Part shown: positions 17,494 to 27,143 of the stretch, piece by piece | How positions within the stretch are numbered: position 1 is the first letter of the stretch | Layout of the letters: every line of letters starts with the position of its first letter | NCBI GenBank assembly: GCA_902537395.1 | Contig: CACBBE010000005.1 | Location: 1 to 43,472 of the forward strand | Length of the DNA stretch: 43,472 nt | From: an uncultured Synechococcaceae cyanobacterium | GTDB lineage: Bacteria; Cyanobacteriota; Cyanobacteriia; PCC-6307; Cyanobiaceae | Direction: 5' to 3' | Position numbers and translations under genes: made by a program | The notes under the pieces: generated by a model | The model's database searches: none | What the model was told of the DNA's origin: nothing | What the model saw: only the letters and a program-made list of their open reading frames with translations

Positions 17494-17643
17494 TCACCCA
17501 AAGTTGACATTTTGTTGAAATAAACCAAATAAGTTATTCCCAACTATGGCAGCGATTATTAAAACGAGGGCAACTATGGCGAAAAGAGCACTCACATCTT
17601 TTATGTCATAAGGTGCTTTAAATAAAGGTTTTTGGTCTGCCAT
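17494..17643 (-). CDS. 49-residue single-span membrane protein
   Basis: The ATG at 17643 opens a 49-codon frame: MADQKPLFKAPYDIKDVSA, then one hydrophobic span (about 20-40) and a short polar end LFQQNVNFG. The clean topology and Asp/Lys-rich start argue for a real gene, like the many small thylakoid-associated proteins of picocyanobacteria. I do not recognise it; it lacks the chlorophyll-binding motif of high-light-inducible proteins. A strong hairpin upstream separates it from the DUF4278 gene. Confidence 0.55.
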   Translation of the reverse strand: MADQKPLFKAPYDIKDVSALFAIVALVLIIAAIVGNNLFGLFQQNVNFG

Positions 17644-17732
17644 TGTTATCTAATATATAAATGCAATTGAATCATCTTATTTTAATGCTTGTGAGAAGTA
17701 TAAAGTTATTTTTTAGTCTAAGAATGGATAAT

Positions 17733-17760
17733 AAAAAAGCCACTAAAAGTGGCTTTTTCT
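17733..17760. terminator. Strong intrinsic terminator, likely bidirectional
   Basis: The perfect stem AAAGCCAC / GTGGCTTT has a 4- to 5-base loop, with A and T runs on either side. It lies just beyond the DUF4278 stop codon (minus strand), so it should end that transcript. Confidence 0.85.
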
Positions 17761-17777
17761 TTTAATGGTTAAATAAA

Positions 17778-17879
17778 CTAGCTTGTGTAAGCTTTTCCTC
17801 TATAAGTTAGTTCATTGTGCTGTTTTTTAGCTGCATCTTTGTTCTGGACGTACTTTTGTCCTCTGTAAATTAGAGTCAT
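17778..17879 (-). CDS. 33-residue DUF4278 peptide
   Basis: The ATG at 17879 encodes 33 residues: MTLIYRGQKYVQNKDAAK at the start and ELTYRGKAYTS at the end. The repeated L(I/T)YRG motif identifies the DUF4278 family of tiny cyanobacterial proteins. A GGAG Shine-Dalgarno sits 8 bases upstream, inside a structured leader that looks like a glutamine-II riboswitch. It is followed at once by a strong terminator, so this is a monocistronic peptide mRNA. Function unknown; the leader implies a link to nitrogen status. Confidence 0.85.
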   Translation of the reverse strand: MTLIYRGQKYVQNKDAAKKQHNELTYRGKAYTS

Positions 17880-17885
17880 TTTTTT

Positions 17886-17960
17886 AGCTCCGGTTTCGCT
17901 TAAGTCCCCGTTCCATGGCTTAAGTCGATTTGCGGCTTGCTATACGCAAGTTGAACGTTT
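17886..17960 (-). promoter_or_regulatory. Glutamine-II (downstream-peptide) riboswitch candidate
   Basis: On the minus strand CGTTC (17957-17953) can pair with GAACG (17913-17909). This encloses a perfect hairpin CTTGC/GCAAG (17950-17936). CTTAAG inside the loop region (17924-17919) can pair with CTTAAG after the stem (17904-17899), which gives an H-type pseudoknot. The ribosome-binding GGAG (17891-17888) lies next to the second strand. The layout and the very short downstream gene match the downstream-peptide motif of marine cyanobacteria, later shown to bind glutamine. Locally it is much more GC-rich than its surroundings. Confidence 0.75.
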
Positions 17961-18184
17961 ACGTAGCGGTTGCTACAAATTTACAATAACATCTATTAAA
18001 ATTATTTGTCTAGGTTTTTAATAAATAAACTTAATATATTAATGATAGATTAGGTCTCTGATAAAAATATTCATCACAATCTCGGCTTAATTGCTTACAG
18101 GTTACATTTTGTTCGTTTTTGAGAAGTATTTTTTATTTAATGAACTTTTAAATGTAAAATTCTTAAGATTATAAAATTTGTTTT
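17961..18184. other. AT-rich intergenic region upstream of riboswitch and small membrane gene
   Basis: This gap of 224 bases must hold the promoter for the minus-strand leader and the plus-strand promoter for the gene at 18185. I found no open frame or clear operator. Confidence 0.4.
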
Positions 18185-18379
18185 ATGTTTTCTAGAAGCA
18201 AAAAACCTACAGTAAAAAAATCTGCAATAGTTGAAGAGACTCCATTATTTGCTCAATTATTACCATTCGCAAACAGAATGAATGATAAGGTCCAATTAGT
18301 AAATGCTTTGGCTTTTACTTTTATTATGGGATTCTCAATTTTTGGAATTGCTCTTTGGAAACTATCAGGGCTGACCTAG
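18185..18379 (+). CDS. 64-residue single-span membrane protein
   Basis: The sequence opens MFSRSKKPTVKKSAIVEETP, continues with an amphipathic stretch (FAQLLPFANRMNDKVQLV) and ends in one membrane helix (about 43-62). It has no chlorophyll-binding ExxN motif, so it is not a high-light-inducible protein. Size and layout resemble accessory subunits of photosynthetic or NDH complexes, but I cannot name one. The last four bases overlap the convergent gene at 18376. Confidence 0.6.
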   Translation: MFSRSKKPTVKKSAIVEETPLFAQLLPFANRMNDKVQLVNALAFTFIMGFSIFGIALWKLSGLT

Positions 18380-18642
18380 TTATTTAATTTTTGAAAAGCA
18401 TCAATTTTTGATTCTTTGTTTTCAATTATGGTTATTAACCATCTAGACGCTAGGCCTCTGGATATTGATCTATTTTTTAGAAATCTACATATATATACAT
18501 GTAGATTTTTTTCGTTTTTGGAGTTAAATTTTTCCTCAAAATCTAAGATATCCTCTTCTGATGTTCTTTTTCTTAGCTCATCAACCAATGCATGACTAGA
18601 GGTATCATTAAAAAAGCTCCCAATATTTAAGCTTAATGTCAT
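18376..18642 (-). CDS. 88-residue hypothetical protein
   Basis: This soluble, mostly helical protein starts MTLSLNIGSFF and carries KNLHVYICRFLKNRSISRGLASRWL. It has a basic centre and no known motif. The ATG at 18642 is clear. It sits between a convergent small membrane gene and nrdJ, 88 bases downstream of the latter on the same strand. I do not recognise it. Confidence 0.5.
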   Translation of the reverse strand: MTLSLNIGSFFNDTSSHALVDELRKRTSEEDILDFEEKFNSKNEKNLHVYICRFLKNRSISRGLASRWLITIIENKESKIDAFQKLNN

Positions 18643-18730
18643 AAGTAATTTATGTCCCTATTTAAGAGGTAGCCATAAATTAAATTTTTAAAAACTAATT
18701 TATATTTTTTATTTACAAATAATTCAAAAT

Positions 18731-21061
18731 TTAATCTTTTGGTTTAGCAAGAGGAAGCAAGCACTTATCTGAATCACAACCTGCTGGTCCTGCTTCAGAA
18801 AGTTCTCCTATATCATATTTATTAAGAGCGTCGAAGAAATCGTTATTGACTTTCCTTTCTATTACTTTATTCTGCAATGATATATATTCCTCTTTATTTA
18901 TTGGTTCAAAGGGTAATCTCGGGAAAGTAGCATTAGCACTAAATCTAGCCAGCAATGCTGCTGAAATGTATCCCTCATTATTTTCTATTGCATTATGAAT
19001 AGCCTTAGCTAAATCCTCGATTTCATTTTCTCTAAATTCTACGGTTGCAGAAGTATTATGCTCTGTGTAAAATTTCTGCACTTGCATGTAAAAATCAAAT
19101 TGAGCTAATGCTGAGAAATTATTGATGTCTATTTGGTCTGCGCCTTCTATATTTGCCCAACTAACTTCTGTAGGAATTTCAACTAACCATTCTGTACATC
19201 TTGGATCAAATGGATTATCGAGCAAGCAACCATTTTGATCTTTATCAGATTGAGATGGAACAACTGAGTAACCATAATCCATGCAAGCTAAAGCAATTGG
19301 GTCATTTTTCCTGAAAGTTATTCTTCTTATGAATCTTTGAGCCTTTGGAGGATGCCATCCTGGAGCTGCTCCAGTAAGAAGACTTTTAGTTCCAGCTGGC
19401 TGAACCGTTGTGCATCTATTTGGTCTCCTTAGATTATGCTTATCACAATATTCCCATACAGTTTCTTTTACTATTTTTCTCCATGAATCTAAGAATTTAG
19501 CTTCCTTTTCTTTGAATGCCTTCCCCTCTTCGCTGTTTGGCCTACCTGCTTCCCACCATTTCAACCATGGCGTCCCAAAGGCATGGACACAAAAATCAAA
19601 TAATCCAGTAAAACTTACTCCTACGATAGGATCATATTCCCTACTTTTTCTGTAACGCTCAACTTCAAATTTATGATTAAGTAAGCATGCTACTGAAAGA
19701 GCCGCTGCTTTAAAAGCTTTTTTTTGCTCTTCAAAATTTTCTGGATCAATCTGATTTAAATGAACTTCAGCCAAATTGCAATGGAAATCATTTCCCAAGA
19801 TCTCCCCACAAGGGTTAAGTCCATATCGGCTCATCCTGTGGTCTAACTCTTCTTCTGAAAAAGGACCATAACGATTTATCCAATTTCTAGCTTCATCCTT
19901 GCCTTGTTCTGAGTAGATTTCAATAAATTCCTTTCTCAATTCATCATCCTTGAGAATATCTGCATTTGACCTTGCGATTGCTTCTGGAGCAAATTGAATA
20001 GCTCCCTCACCTGAATGGAATTGTTTTGTTACTGCATCCAAAACAGTTTGGAAAGTGGGTTTTTTATGGTAAACCCTAGTATGATTGGCCATTCTGAGGG
20101 CATCTTTTTCAGGATCTATTCTCCAATTACCATTCTCATCTTGACTCCATAAATTTTCTTTTGCTGATGCGGCTTCCTTATCATCTGAAGCAAATTGTCT
20201 CATTCCAGCACTTCTTCTTATATTCCCAGCAACTATGGTTACTGCAGCTTCATCAATTAATAAACAGCACTCTACTGTACTTAATTTCCTGCCAATTGCC
20301 TTTCCAAGAAGTGATGTGACTCTAGAGTAAAGATCTTTCAATTTGATAGGATTGGCCATACCACCAAAACCTTTTAATGATTCTCCAGCAGGCCTAATAT
20401 CTTCCAAATCAATATAAACATCAATCTCTCTTTCAAGACTCTCGTTACTTGATGCCTCAAGAAGATATTTATAGCTATCTACCCATCCTCTTCTGCTATC
20501 TCCAACTTTGATATGAAGATCTTTTCCTTTGATCTCTAATGATGACTTTTCTTCTCTTCGATCTTTAGGAGTTATTCCAACTTCACTGACTGATTTAATA
20601 TTTATTTTGTTAATTACCGTGGGTAGATTATTTATAAAATGAGGCTCAATTATTGCACCAGTTCCACATCCCATCATTGCTAAGTCCATCATTAATGCGA
20701 AGGCTTCCCAATCAATTAAGTTTGTTGAGGTACAGTTGTATGCTCCTGAGAAATTTTGGTTCTTATTAATCCAAGGAGTTCCGCCTATCCATAACCATCT
20801 TCCTGAAGGTTGAGCTTTTTGGTTACTTTGCATTTCTCTCATTAGGATTAATTCTTCTTCAGAAAGTTTTCCTAATTCTTTTAGTCCCGATAAATTCCTT
20901 TCGCCTACTTCGCTCCAGTTCTCTCTTTTGCCAGATGAAGTTTTTCTACTATAAGATCTGAAAAAAACTGGATAAGCAGCTGGCGCAGTCTTTGGAAAAT
21001 CATCTTTTTTAAGATTATTGGAATTGCTCTCTGAAGAAGCTTTATTTGGTGCAACAGTCAC
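18731..21061 (-). CDS. nrdJ: Adenosylcobalamin-dependent class II ribonucleotide reductase, monomeric
   Basis: NrdJ reduces ribonucleoside triphosphates to deoxynucleotides using adenosylcobalamin and no oxygen. Visible catalytic parts are AYNCTSTN (C110), NPCGEILG (thiyl C418 and E420), FHCNLAEVH (C428), the phosphate-binding TVQPAGTKS, and the C-terminal shuttle pair CDSDKC (C762, C767). These match the monomeric Lactobacillus-type enzyme, usually about 740 residues; this one has 776 with a polar N-terminal extension. It ties DNA synthesis to cobalamin, whose pathway includes the nearby cbiX. I saw no cobalamin riboswitch in the 135-base upstream gap. Confidence 0.97.
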   Translation of the reverse strand: MTVAPNKASSESNSNNLKKDDFPKTAPAAYPVFFRSYSRKTSSGKRENWSEVGERNLSGLKELGKLSEEELILMREMQSNQKAQPSGRWLWIGGTPWINKNQNFSGAYNCTSTNLIDWEAFALMMDLAMMGCGTGAIIEPHFINNLPTVINKINIKSVSEVGITPKDRREEKSSLEIKGKDLHIKVGDSRRGWVDSYKYLLEASSNESLEREIDVYIDLEDIRPAGESLKGFGGMANPIKLKDLYSRVTSLLGKAIGRKLSTVECCLLIDEAAVTIVAGNIRRSAGMRQFASDDKEAASAKENLWSQDENGNWRIDPEKDALRMANHTRVYHKKPTFQTVLDAVTKQFHSGEGAIQFAPEAIARSNADILKDDELRKEFIEIYSEQGKDEARNWINRYGPFSEEELDHRMSRYGLNPCGEILGNDFHCNLAEVHLNQIDPENFEEQKKAFKAAALSVACLLNHKFEVERYRKSREYDPIVGVSFTGLFDFCVHAFGTPWLKWWEAGRPNSEEGKAFKEKEAKFLDSWRKIVKETVWEYCDKHNLRRPNRCTTVQPAGTKSLLTGAAPGWHPPKAQRFIRRITFRKNDPIALACMDYGYSVVPSQSDKDQNGCLLDNPFDPRCTEWLVEIPTEVSWANIEGADQIDINNFSALAQFDFYMQVQKFYTEHNTSATVEFRENEIEDLAKAIHNAIENNEGYISAALLARFSANATFPRLPFEPINKEEYISLQNKVIERKVNNDFFDALNKYDIGELSEAGPAGCDSDKCLLPLAKPKD

Positions 21062-21196
21062 GATAAAAAAAAACGTATGTAAATAACCCGTACTGGAAGA
21101 ATAACTCTACCTGTGGCGTCTGCAACTATTCTTACCACTATTTAACGGTTTGTGTAGAATTATGTTTAATATGAAATCTTTGTTTCAAGAAAGTAT

Positions 21197-21892
21197 ATGG
21201 AAAGAGTCCCCGAACCTGAATTAATGGAAGAAAAAGAGCAGGTCATTTCTTATGACGAAGCTGATTTTTCAGAAGGGGAAGTTAATCTAATTAATCAAAT
21301 AAATCAATATCTTTTGAAAAAAAATATTTCTTTAGGTGAAAAAGATTTAATAGTTGATTTAGGATGTGGCCCAGGAAATATTTCTGAGAAGTTAGCAATA
21401 AAATGGCCTAATACTGCAGTCGTAGGAATAGATGGTTCTAAAGAGATGATTTTGAGAGCAGAATATAATAAGAGTATTTCTAATAATCAAAAAAAATTAA
21501 AAAATTTACGTTACATTTGTTCTGACATAAAAGACATTAAATCAAATAATTTTTTATTTAAAAAAAGAATTAGTTTACTTGTAAGCAACAGTTTGATTCA
21601 TCACATTACCAATCTCGAAGATTTCTTCAACACAATAAGAATTTTATCTAGTAATATCACTGTAAATTTTCACAAGGACTTAAAAAGGCCAATAGATGAA
21701 AAGTCTGCTTTAGAACTCAAAGCACAATGTTCAACTAAATATAATGAGATTTTAACTAATGATTATTATGCCTCTTTAAGAGCTTCTTATACTTTTAAAG
21801 AGTTAAAAAATTTCATCTTAGAGAATGATCTATCCTCTTTAGATGTGTTTGAGGAAGGTGAAAATTATTTAATACTCTATGGTAATGTTTAA
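21197..21892 (+). CDS. Class I SAM-dependent methyltransferase
   Basis: The 231-residue protein has a Rossmann-type methyltransferase core: IVDLGCGPGNISEKLA (motif I, about 49-64), VVGIDGSKEMI (motif II) and LRYICSDIKD. SNSLIHHITNLEDFF occupies the post-motif position. This is the ubiE/Tam-like layout but the substrate is not evident. The start is ATG at 21197, divergent from nrdJ. prfC follows after 31 bases and may be cotranscribed. Confidence 0.8.
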   Translation: MERVPEPELMEEKEQVISYDEADFSEGEVNLINQINQYLLKKNISLGEKDLIVDLGCGPGNISEKLAIKWPNTAVVGIDGSKEMILRAEYNKSISNNQKKLKNLRYICSDIKDIKSNNFLFKKRISLLVSNSLIHHITNLEDFFNTIRILSSNITVNFHKDLKRPIDEKSALELKAQCSTKYNEILTNDYYASLRASYTFKELKNFILENDLSSLDVFEEGENYLILYGNV

Positions 21893-21923
21893 GAACTAAG
21901 TGAAAGGCCCTTATATTATATAA

Positions 21924-23561
21924 ATGAGCTTAGATACTAAAATTCTAAATAATAAAGAAATACTGGATGCGGTAAATAAAAGAAGAAATTTTGCTATTAT
22001 TTCACATCCAGATGCTGGGAAAACGACTCTAACCGAGAAGCTTCTTTTGTATGGAGGTGCCATTCAACAGGCAGGAGCAGTAAAAGCTAGGGGTAATCAG
22101 AGAAAAGCCACCTCAGACTGGATGGAACTTGAGAAACAAAGAGGTATTTCTATTACATCAACTGTATTGCAATTTGAATATGAAAGATCTGTAATTAATC
22201 TATTAGATACACCAGGACACCAAGATTTCTCCGAAGATACTTATAGAACATTAGCTGCTGCTGATAATGCAGTTATGTTGGAAGATGCTGCTAAAGGACT
22301 AGAACCTCAAACTAGAAAATTGTTTGAAGTTTGCAAGATGCGAAAAATACCAATATTTACTTTCATAAATAAAATGGATAGACCAGGAAGAGAGCCATTT
22401 TCTTTACTTGATGAAATTGAATCAGAACTTGGATTAAATACCCTACCTATAAATTGGCCAATAGGAAGTGGCGAGGAATTTAGAGGGGTTATTGATAGGT
22501 TTTCGAGAGAGGTGATTTTATTTGATAAAGCAGTGAGAGGGAAACAATCGAATGAGAAAAGATTAAGTCTTGAAGATAAAGAGCTATCAAAATATGTAGA
22601 GAGAGATTTACTTGAAAACTCACTTGAAGAATTGGAGGTTCTTGATGAGGCAGGATCTAAATTTGAAAAAGAAAAAGTTTTTAATGGCTCTTTAACCCCA
22701 GTTTTCTTTGGATCTGCCATGACTAATTTTGGCGTAAGGCCATTTTTAGATAGTTTTTTAAAAATGGCACAAAAACCAACTTCAAGAAATAGTAATAAAG
22801 GGGATATTGAACCTGCAAGCGATGAATTTAGTGGGTTTGTTTTTAAGCTTCAGGCAAATATGGATCCAAAGCACAGAGATAGGGTTGCTTTTATAAGAGT
22901 TTGTAGTGGCAAATTTGAAAAGGATATGTCAGTTAAACATTCCAGAACTGGGAAAACAATTAGATTATCAAGACCACAAAAAATATTTGGGCAAGATAGA
23001 GAAGTAGTTGATGATGCCTATCCTGGAGATGTTATTGGTTTAAATAATCCAGGGATGTTTTCTATTGGAGATACTCTTTATACGGGTGCTCATCTGGAAT
23101 ATGAGGGCATACCATCCTTTAGTCCTGAAATATTCAGCTGGTTAAGAAATCCAAATCCCTCAGCATTTAAAAACTTTAGAAAGGGTGTTAATGAACTTCG
23201 AGAAGAAGGAGCTGTTCAGATTCTTTATGACTTTGATGAGAGTAAAAGAGACCCTATACTCGCAGCCGTTGGTCAATTGCAGCTGGAGGTAGTAACTCAC
23301 AGATTAAAAAGTGAATATGGTGTAGATGCAAATCTTGAAGCAATGCCATATCAATTGGCTAGATGGATTTCTGATGGATGGCCAGCCATTGAAAAACTAG
23401 GCAGAATATTCAACTGTAAAATAGTTAAAGATTGTTGGAATAGGCCAGTTATTCTTTTCAAAAATGAGTGGAATCTAAATCAGTTTGTTGAAGACAATAA
23501 TCAATTAAATTTAAACAAAGTTGCGCCCGTTGTTAGTGGAGTCGAACCAATTGTTTTATAA
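21924..23561 (+). CDS. prfC: Peptide chain release factor 3
   Basis: RF3 is a translational GTPase that removes RF1/RF2 from the ribosome after peptide release. The 545-residue protein has all G motifs: [12 protein letters not shown] (G1), GISITST (G2), DTPGHQDF (G3), NKMDR (G4) and GSAMTNFG (G5). A domain II and the RF3-specific C-terminal region with GQLQLEV follow. Length is close to E. coli RF3 (about 530). The ATG at 21924 is unambiguous. Confidence 0.96.
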   Translation: MSLDTKILNNKEILDAVNKRRNFAIISHPDAGKTTLTEKLLLYGGAIQQAGAVKARGNQRKATSDWMELEKQRGISITSTVLQFEYERSVINLLDTPGHQDFSEDTYRTLAAADNAVMLEDAAKGLEPQTRKLFEVCKMRKIPIFTFINKMDRPGREPFSLLDEIESELGLNTLPINWPIGSGEEFRGVIDRFSREVILFDKAVRGKQSNEKRLSLEDKELSKYVERDLLENSLEELEVLDEAGSKFEKEKVFNGSLTPVFFGSAMTNFGVRPFLDSFLKMAQKPTSRNSNKGDIEPASDEFSGFVFKLQANMDPKHRDRVAFIRVCSGKFEKDMSVKHSRTGKTIRLSRPQKIFGQDREVVDDAYPGDVIGLNNPGMFSIGDTLYTGAHLEYEGIPSFSPEIFSWLRNPNPSAFKNFRKGVNELREEGAVQILYDFDESKRDPILAAVGQLQLEVVTHRLKSEYGVDANLEAMPYQLARWISDGWPAIEKLGRIFNCKIVKDCWNRPVILFKNEWNLNQFVEDNNQLNLNKVAPVVSGVEPIVL

Positions 23562-23612
23562 AGTCTTATTGGATTATAAAATTAGTTAATCTGTTAGTAT
23601 TGGTAAAAAATT

Positions 23613-24287
23613 TTGGATTCAAACAGTAATAAAAATAATAACGAAAAATCACCTTATGAAATTTTAGGTGTAAAAGAAGGTGCTGCTTTTGAGGATATTC
23701 AGAAGGCTAGAGATATTAAAGTTAAAGAGGCTGGTGAAGACTTAATTTTAAAAGCGAAAATAGAATCTTCCTTTGATCAATTACTCATGGGCAGTTTGAA
23801 AGCCAGGCAATCAGGAAATGTAAGCTATGAAGCTGTGAGTGCCTCAAAAAAAGAAAAACAAATTAATCAATTTACCAATAATAACTTCCCACTTCTTTCT
23901 AAGATAAAAAATTTAAATAATAACTCTAATAATTCAAGTCAGTATAGTCTGCCAAAAATAACTACCCCCTCATTTGATAATCTTTCAATAAAAATATCTG
24001 TTGGGCTATTATTTTTAATTTTGTTATTTATCAGTCCCGACTCTAATAATAGACTTTTACTCTCTATCTCAACATTAATACTTACCTATACTCAAATTAA
24101 ATCAGGGAAAAGATTTATAGGTTCTCTGGGTTGGAGTGTTACCTTTCTCTCGATAGGATTAATATTTGGTGGACTGCTTGAAAATAATTCTTTCATTCAG
24201 GAAGTATCAAACAACTCTTTATCAATACAAAAAATTCAAAGTATTCCGGCCATGGTTATTTTATGGCTAGGCGTAATCTTTTTATGA
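23613..24287 (+). CDS. CPP1-like J-like membrane protein
   Basis: The 224-residue protein begins with a J-like domain ([22 protein letters not shown]) that lacks the HPD tripeptide needed to stimulate Hsp70. A polar Asn-rich linker (about 85-110) follows, then four membrane helices in the C-terminal half. This is the layout of CPP1/CDF1, the chloroplast chaperone-like protein that protects protochlorophyllide oxidoreductase. The start is TTG at 23613, as no ATG precedes the J-like domain. The gene end overlaps the convergent hslO by 6 bases. Confidence 0.8.
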   Translation: MDSNSNKNNNEKSPYEILGVKEGAAFEDIQKARDIKVKEAGEDLILKAKIESSFDQLLMGSLKARQSGNVSYEAVSASKKEKQINQFTNNNFPLLSKIKNLNNNSNNSSQYSLPKITTPSFDNLSIKISVGLLFLILLFISPDSNNRLLLSISTLILTYTQIKSGKRFIGSLGWSVTFLSIGLIFGGLLENNSFIQEVSNNSLSIQKIQSIPAMVILWLGVIFL

Positions 24288-25190
24288 TTGATTTTCTATC
24301 ATAGATTTAATTTCTTCATAATTTATAAGATATTTATTTTTACAAAATTCACAAACCAACTCTGCTTTGCCATCTTTCTTGAGGATGTCCTCTAACTCGT
24401 TCTTATCAAGCATTTTCATCGCATTTAAACTTCTTTGTTTGGAACACTTGCATTTAAAACTCACTTCTTGAGAACGAGCTTTTTCAGAGATTGATTTATC
24501 GTCAATATCGGGAAATATATTTCTAATTAACTCAAGAAGATTATCTTTTGACTTAAATAGATCTTCGCTGAAGGAATTAATTTCTTTGCATCTTTCTTCA
24601 AGTAGTGAGACTAGCAGAGGGTCAGTATCTTTTTTAGGTAAAACCTGAGCTAATAAGCCACCACTACAAATAACACTTTTATTTTGAATTTTTTCTCCAA
24701 TAAATACAGCAGAGGGAGTTTGCTCTGAATGATATAAATATGAAGCTAAGTCTTCAGCAATATTCCCATTTACTAATTCAACAGTGCTTGTAAAGGGTTC
24801 TCCAAATCCACTATCTCTAATTACATTTAAATATCCTGTACCAAATGCTTTTGTGAAATCAAAAGAATATTTATTATTATCTATTTTGACTAGGTCCAAT
24901 TCTAAATTAGGATTCCCTACATAACCCCTAACTTTCCCGTCTCTACCTGCATCAACTAGTAATCCCTTTAAAGGTCCGTCAGATCTAACTCTTAAAGTGA
25001 CTCTCCCATGCATTATTTTCATCGAGCTTGCTAAAAGCAGTGAAGCACTAAATGCTCTGCCTAAGATACAGGTGGTTAAGTAAGAAAGGCCGTGTCTTTT
25101 TTTTGCTTCTAAAGAAGATTCTGTTGTTAAGACCGCAACTAATCTTATTCCTCCATTGGCTGCAGTAGCCCGAACTATCCTATCCTGCAT
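24282..25190 (-). CDS. hslO: Redox-regulated chaperone Hsp33
   Basis: Hsp33 is a cytoplasmic holdase activated by oxidation. The 302-residue protein opens with [18 protein letters not shown], carries the conserved middle ([20 protein letters not shown]), and ends with the zinc switch CxC (C247, C249) and CxxC (C280, C283). All four Cys are present, so redox control should be intact. The start overlaps the end of the ABC ATPase gene by 11 bases, indicating translational coupling. Confidence 0.95.
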   Translation of the reverse strand: MQDRIVRATAANGGIRLVAVLTTESSLEAKKRHGLSYLTTCILGRAFSASLLLASSMKIMHGRVTLRVRSDGPLKGLLVDAGRDGKVRGYVGNPNLELDLVKIDNNKYSFDFTKAFGTGYLNVIRDSGFGEPFTSTVELVNGNIAEDLASYLYHSEQTPSAVFIGEKIQNKSVICSGGLLAQVLPKKDTDPLLVSLLEERCKEINSFSEDLFKSKDNLLELIRNIFPDIDDKSISEKARSQEVSFKCKCSKQRSLNAMKMLDKNELEDILKKDGKAELVCEFCKNKYLINYEEIKSMIENQS

Positions 25191-25827
25191 GATTTTCTTT
25201 CATAAAATTTTTGATTTTCCCTTTTTCCAAGAATAATATCCTAGAAGGAATTCCCTCAAATAAGGCAGGTTCATGAGTAACAATAATAATTGTATTTTTA
25301 TTTTTTAAATCAAGAATTAAATTTTTCACATCTTTTCTCATTGAATAGTCTAATCCAGCAGTTGGTTCATCAAGTAAAAGAATTGAGGGGTTTCTAAGTA
25401 GTTGAACTGCTACAGCTAACCGCCTTTGTTGTCCGCCACTTAGATGTTCTGGTGGTTGAGTCAGATTAATTTTTTTTAAACCAACTTTACTTAAAACAAT
25501 TTCTATATTTTTTTCTCTTAAAGATTTATGGCCTATTTTTAATTCTTTACCAATGGTTGTACCTATAAAGTATCTTTCAGGAAATTGGAATACTACTCCA
25601 CAAAACCATCTTCTTTGTCTAGAAGACAAAATTTTATTCTTCCAAGTAATTTTTCCCTTTTGCGGATTTGTTAATCCGCTTATTATTTCGAGTAGTGTTG
25701 TTTTCCCAGAACCACTACTGCCGCAAATTAAAATGATTTCATTTTCATGAACTTTTAAATTTAAATTGTCTATTATTTTTCTTTCGCCAGTTTGGGGTTG
25801 ATAAGATATTTCTTTTAAATCAAGCAT
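25180..25827 (-). CDS. ABC transporter ATP-binding protein (ECF/Cbi-like)
   Basis: The 215-residue ATPase has Walker [12 protein letters not shown]-loop VVFQFPE, signature [12 protein letters not shown], Walker [13 protein letters not shown] and switch His in VTHEP. The QFPE Q-loop is typical of ECF-type EcfA/CbiO ATPases. No permease or substrate component is adjacent, so the partner must be elsewhere. Cyanobacterial and plastid members of this group occur as free-standing genes. It is coupled to hslO by an 11-base overlap. Confidence 0.85.
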   Translation of the reverse strand: MLDLKEISYQPQTGERKIIDNLNLKVHENEIILICGSSGSGKTTLLEIISGLTNPQKGKITWKNKILSSRQRRWFCGVVFQFPERYFIGTTIGKELKIGHKSLREKNIEIVLSKVGLKKINLTQPPEHLSGGQQRRLAVAVQLLRNPSILLLDEPTAGLDYSMRKDVKNLILDLKNKNTIIIVTHEPALFEGIPSRILFLEKGKIKNFMKENHAG

Positions 25828-25910
25828 TATTAATTAAGTTATAGGTATGAATTTGAATCTAGTAATAACTTACTTATAATAGCTTTAGATCTAAAAAGAT
25901 ATTAGTCAAT

Positions 25911-26354
25911 ATGAATATTATTTTTAGGGAAGTTGATCCTTTTAATTGTTGGATATGGATCAGGTTTTCAGAATCACCAACTCAAGACGAAAAAAATTAT
26001 TTAGATGGTGTTTTTGATAGTTGGTACGTTTTAGGAAGGTTAGGTGGATTTAATTCTGAAAATTTGCAAACTCATGAAGAGGGTTCCGATCTAAGTTGGA
26101 TGTCCTATGATAATGACCAAAAAAATGCATCTCTTCCAGCCTTAATGCATAATTTGGGAATTATGGAATATCAAAATCTTTGGGGAAGATGTTGGGTTGA
26201 TTTTGGAACTTCAGACTCCATTTCAATAGATATATTAATTAATTCTTTGAATGAGATATCAAATAATTATGTAAAAATTGAAGAGTTAATTATTGGGGGT
26301 GAAAATAATGATTGGTCAGTTGAAGAACATGAAGATTTAGTTTTCAAAGATTAA
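25911..26354 (+). CDS. DUF3531 family protein
   Basis: The 147-residue soluble protein has the DUF3531 signature: REVDPFNCWIWIRF, FDSWYVLGRLGGFN, and NLWGRCWVDFGTSD. The family is restricted to cyanobacteria and plastid-bearing eukaryotes, with no settled biochemical role that I can state. It starts with ATG at 25911 and precedes rsmE by 9 bases, forming a probable operon DUF3531-rsmE-DUF92. Confidence 0.85.
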   Translation: MNIIFREVDPFNCWIWIRFSESPTQDEKNYLDGVFDSWYVLGRLGGFNSENLQTHEEGSDLSWMSYDNDQKNASLPALMHNLGIMEYQNLWGRCWVDFGTSDSISIDILINSLNEISNNYVKIEELIIGGENNDWSVEEHEDLVFKD

Positions 26355-26363
26355 GTGTTTTAG

Positions 26364-27137
26364 ATGGAAGACTTGACAAGATTAATAATTTCCAATGAAA
26401 GAATTGAAAATATTAAGAATAATAATTTAGAACTTTCTAAAGAAGAGGCTCATTATTTAAATAAAGTAATGAGGATAAAAAATGGTAAAAAAATATATAT
26501 AGCTAACGGAGAGGGTTCATTATGGGAAGCTATAAAAGTTAAAAATGATTGCTTAGAAATAATTAAATCAAAAAAACCTTACTTATTTCAAGAACAAGAA
26601 ATTCACTTATTAGGAATAGCTGTTGTTATACCAAAAAGTGGTTTTGAGGATATTTTAAAAATGTGTACTGAAATAGGAATTGATTATATACAGCCATTAT
26701 TTTCAGAAAGACAGGTAAACAAAAATTTAAATTTTTCTAGAAAACTTTTGAGATGGAATTTAATTATCAATGAAGCTGTTGAGCAAAGTGAGAGATTATG
26801 GAAACCATCTATTTTTAATGGAATGGATATTATTGAATGGCTTAAAAGTAGAGATAATCAAGAAAGAGTTTCAATTTCTATAACTAGAGAAGAAACACTA
26901 TATGACTTAAATCAATGGTTAAGAAAACAACAAGAATTTGGAAATAAAAAAGGAGGTATTTTTTGGAATGTAATTGGTCCTGAAGGAGGTTGGTCCGCTA
27001 AAGAAATTGATTTTTTTAAAAAAAATAATATTACCTTTGTTAAGCTTTCCGACACTATCTTGAGAACTTCAACGGCTAGTATTAACGCATCATCAATTCT
27101 AAATCAGTGGAGAATTGATTTGAAATTAAAGAATTAG
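26364..27137 (+). CDS. rsmE: 16S rRNA (uracil-1498-N3) methyltransferase
   Basis: RsmE methylates U1498 of 16S rRNA in the decoding region. The 257-residue protein has an N-terminal PUA-like part (EEAHYLNKVMRIKNGKKI). Its SPOUT catalytic part shows VIPKSGFEDILKMCTEIGI, EAVEQSER and the knot motifs VIGPEGGWSAKEIDFF and LRTSTASI. These are all family hallmarks. The ATG at 26364 fits. Confidence 0.93.
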   Translation: MEDLTRLIISNERIENIKNNNLELSKEEAHYLNKVMRIKNGKKIYIANGEGSLWEAIKVKNDCLEIIKSKKPYLFQEQEIHLLGIAVVIPKSGFEDILKMCTEIGIDYIQPLFSERQVNKNLNFSRKLLRWNLIINEAVEQSERLWKPSIFNGMDIIEWLKSRDNQERVSISITREETLYDLNQWLRKQQEFGNKKGGIFWNVIGPEGGWSAKEIDFFKKNNITFVKLSDTILRTSTASINASSILNQWRIDLKLKN

Positions 27138-27143
27138 ATAAAT

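Noticed and set aside
18185..18379. High-light-inducible (Hli) protein
   Set aside because: The single helix lacks the ExxNGRxAMIGF chlorophyll-binding motif.
21062..21196. Possible cobalamin riboswitch or NrdR box upstream of nrdJ
   Set aside because: The 135-base gap is too short for a typical cobalamin riboswitch and shows no B12-box; an ACCACTAT-like stretch is too weak to call an NrdR site.
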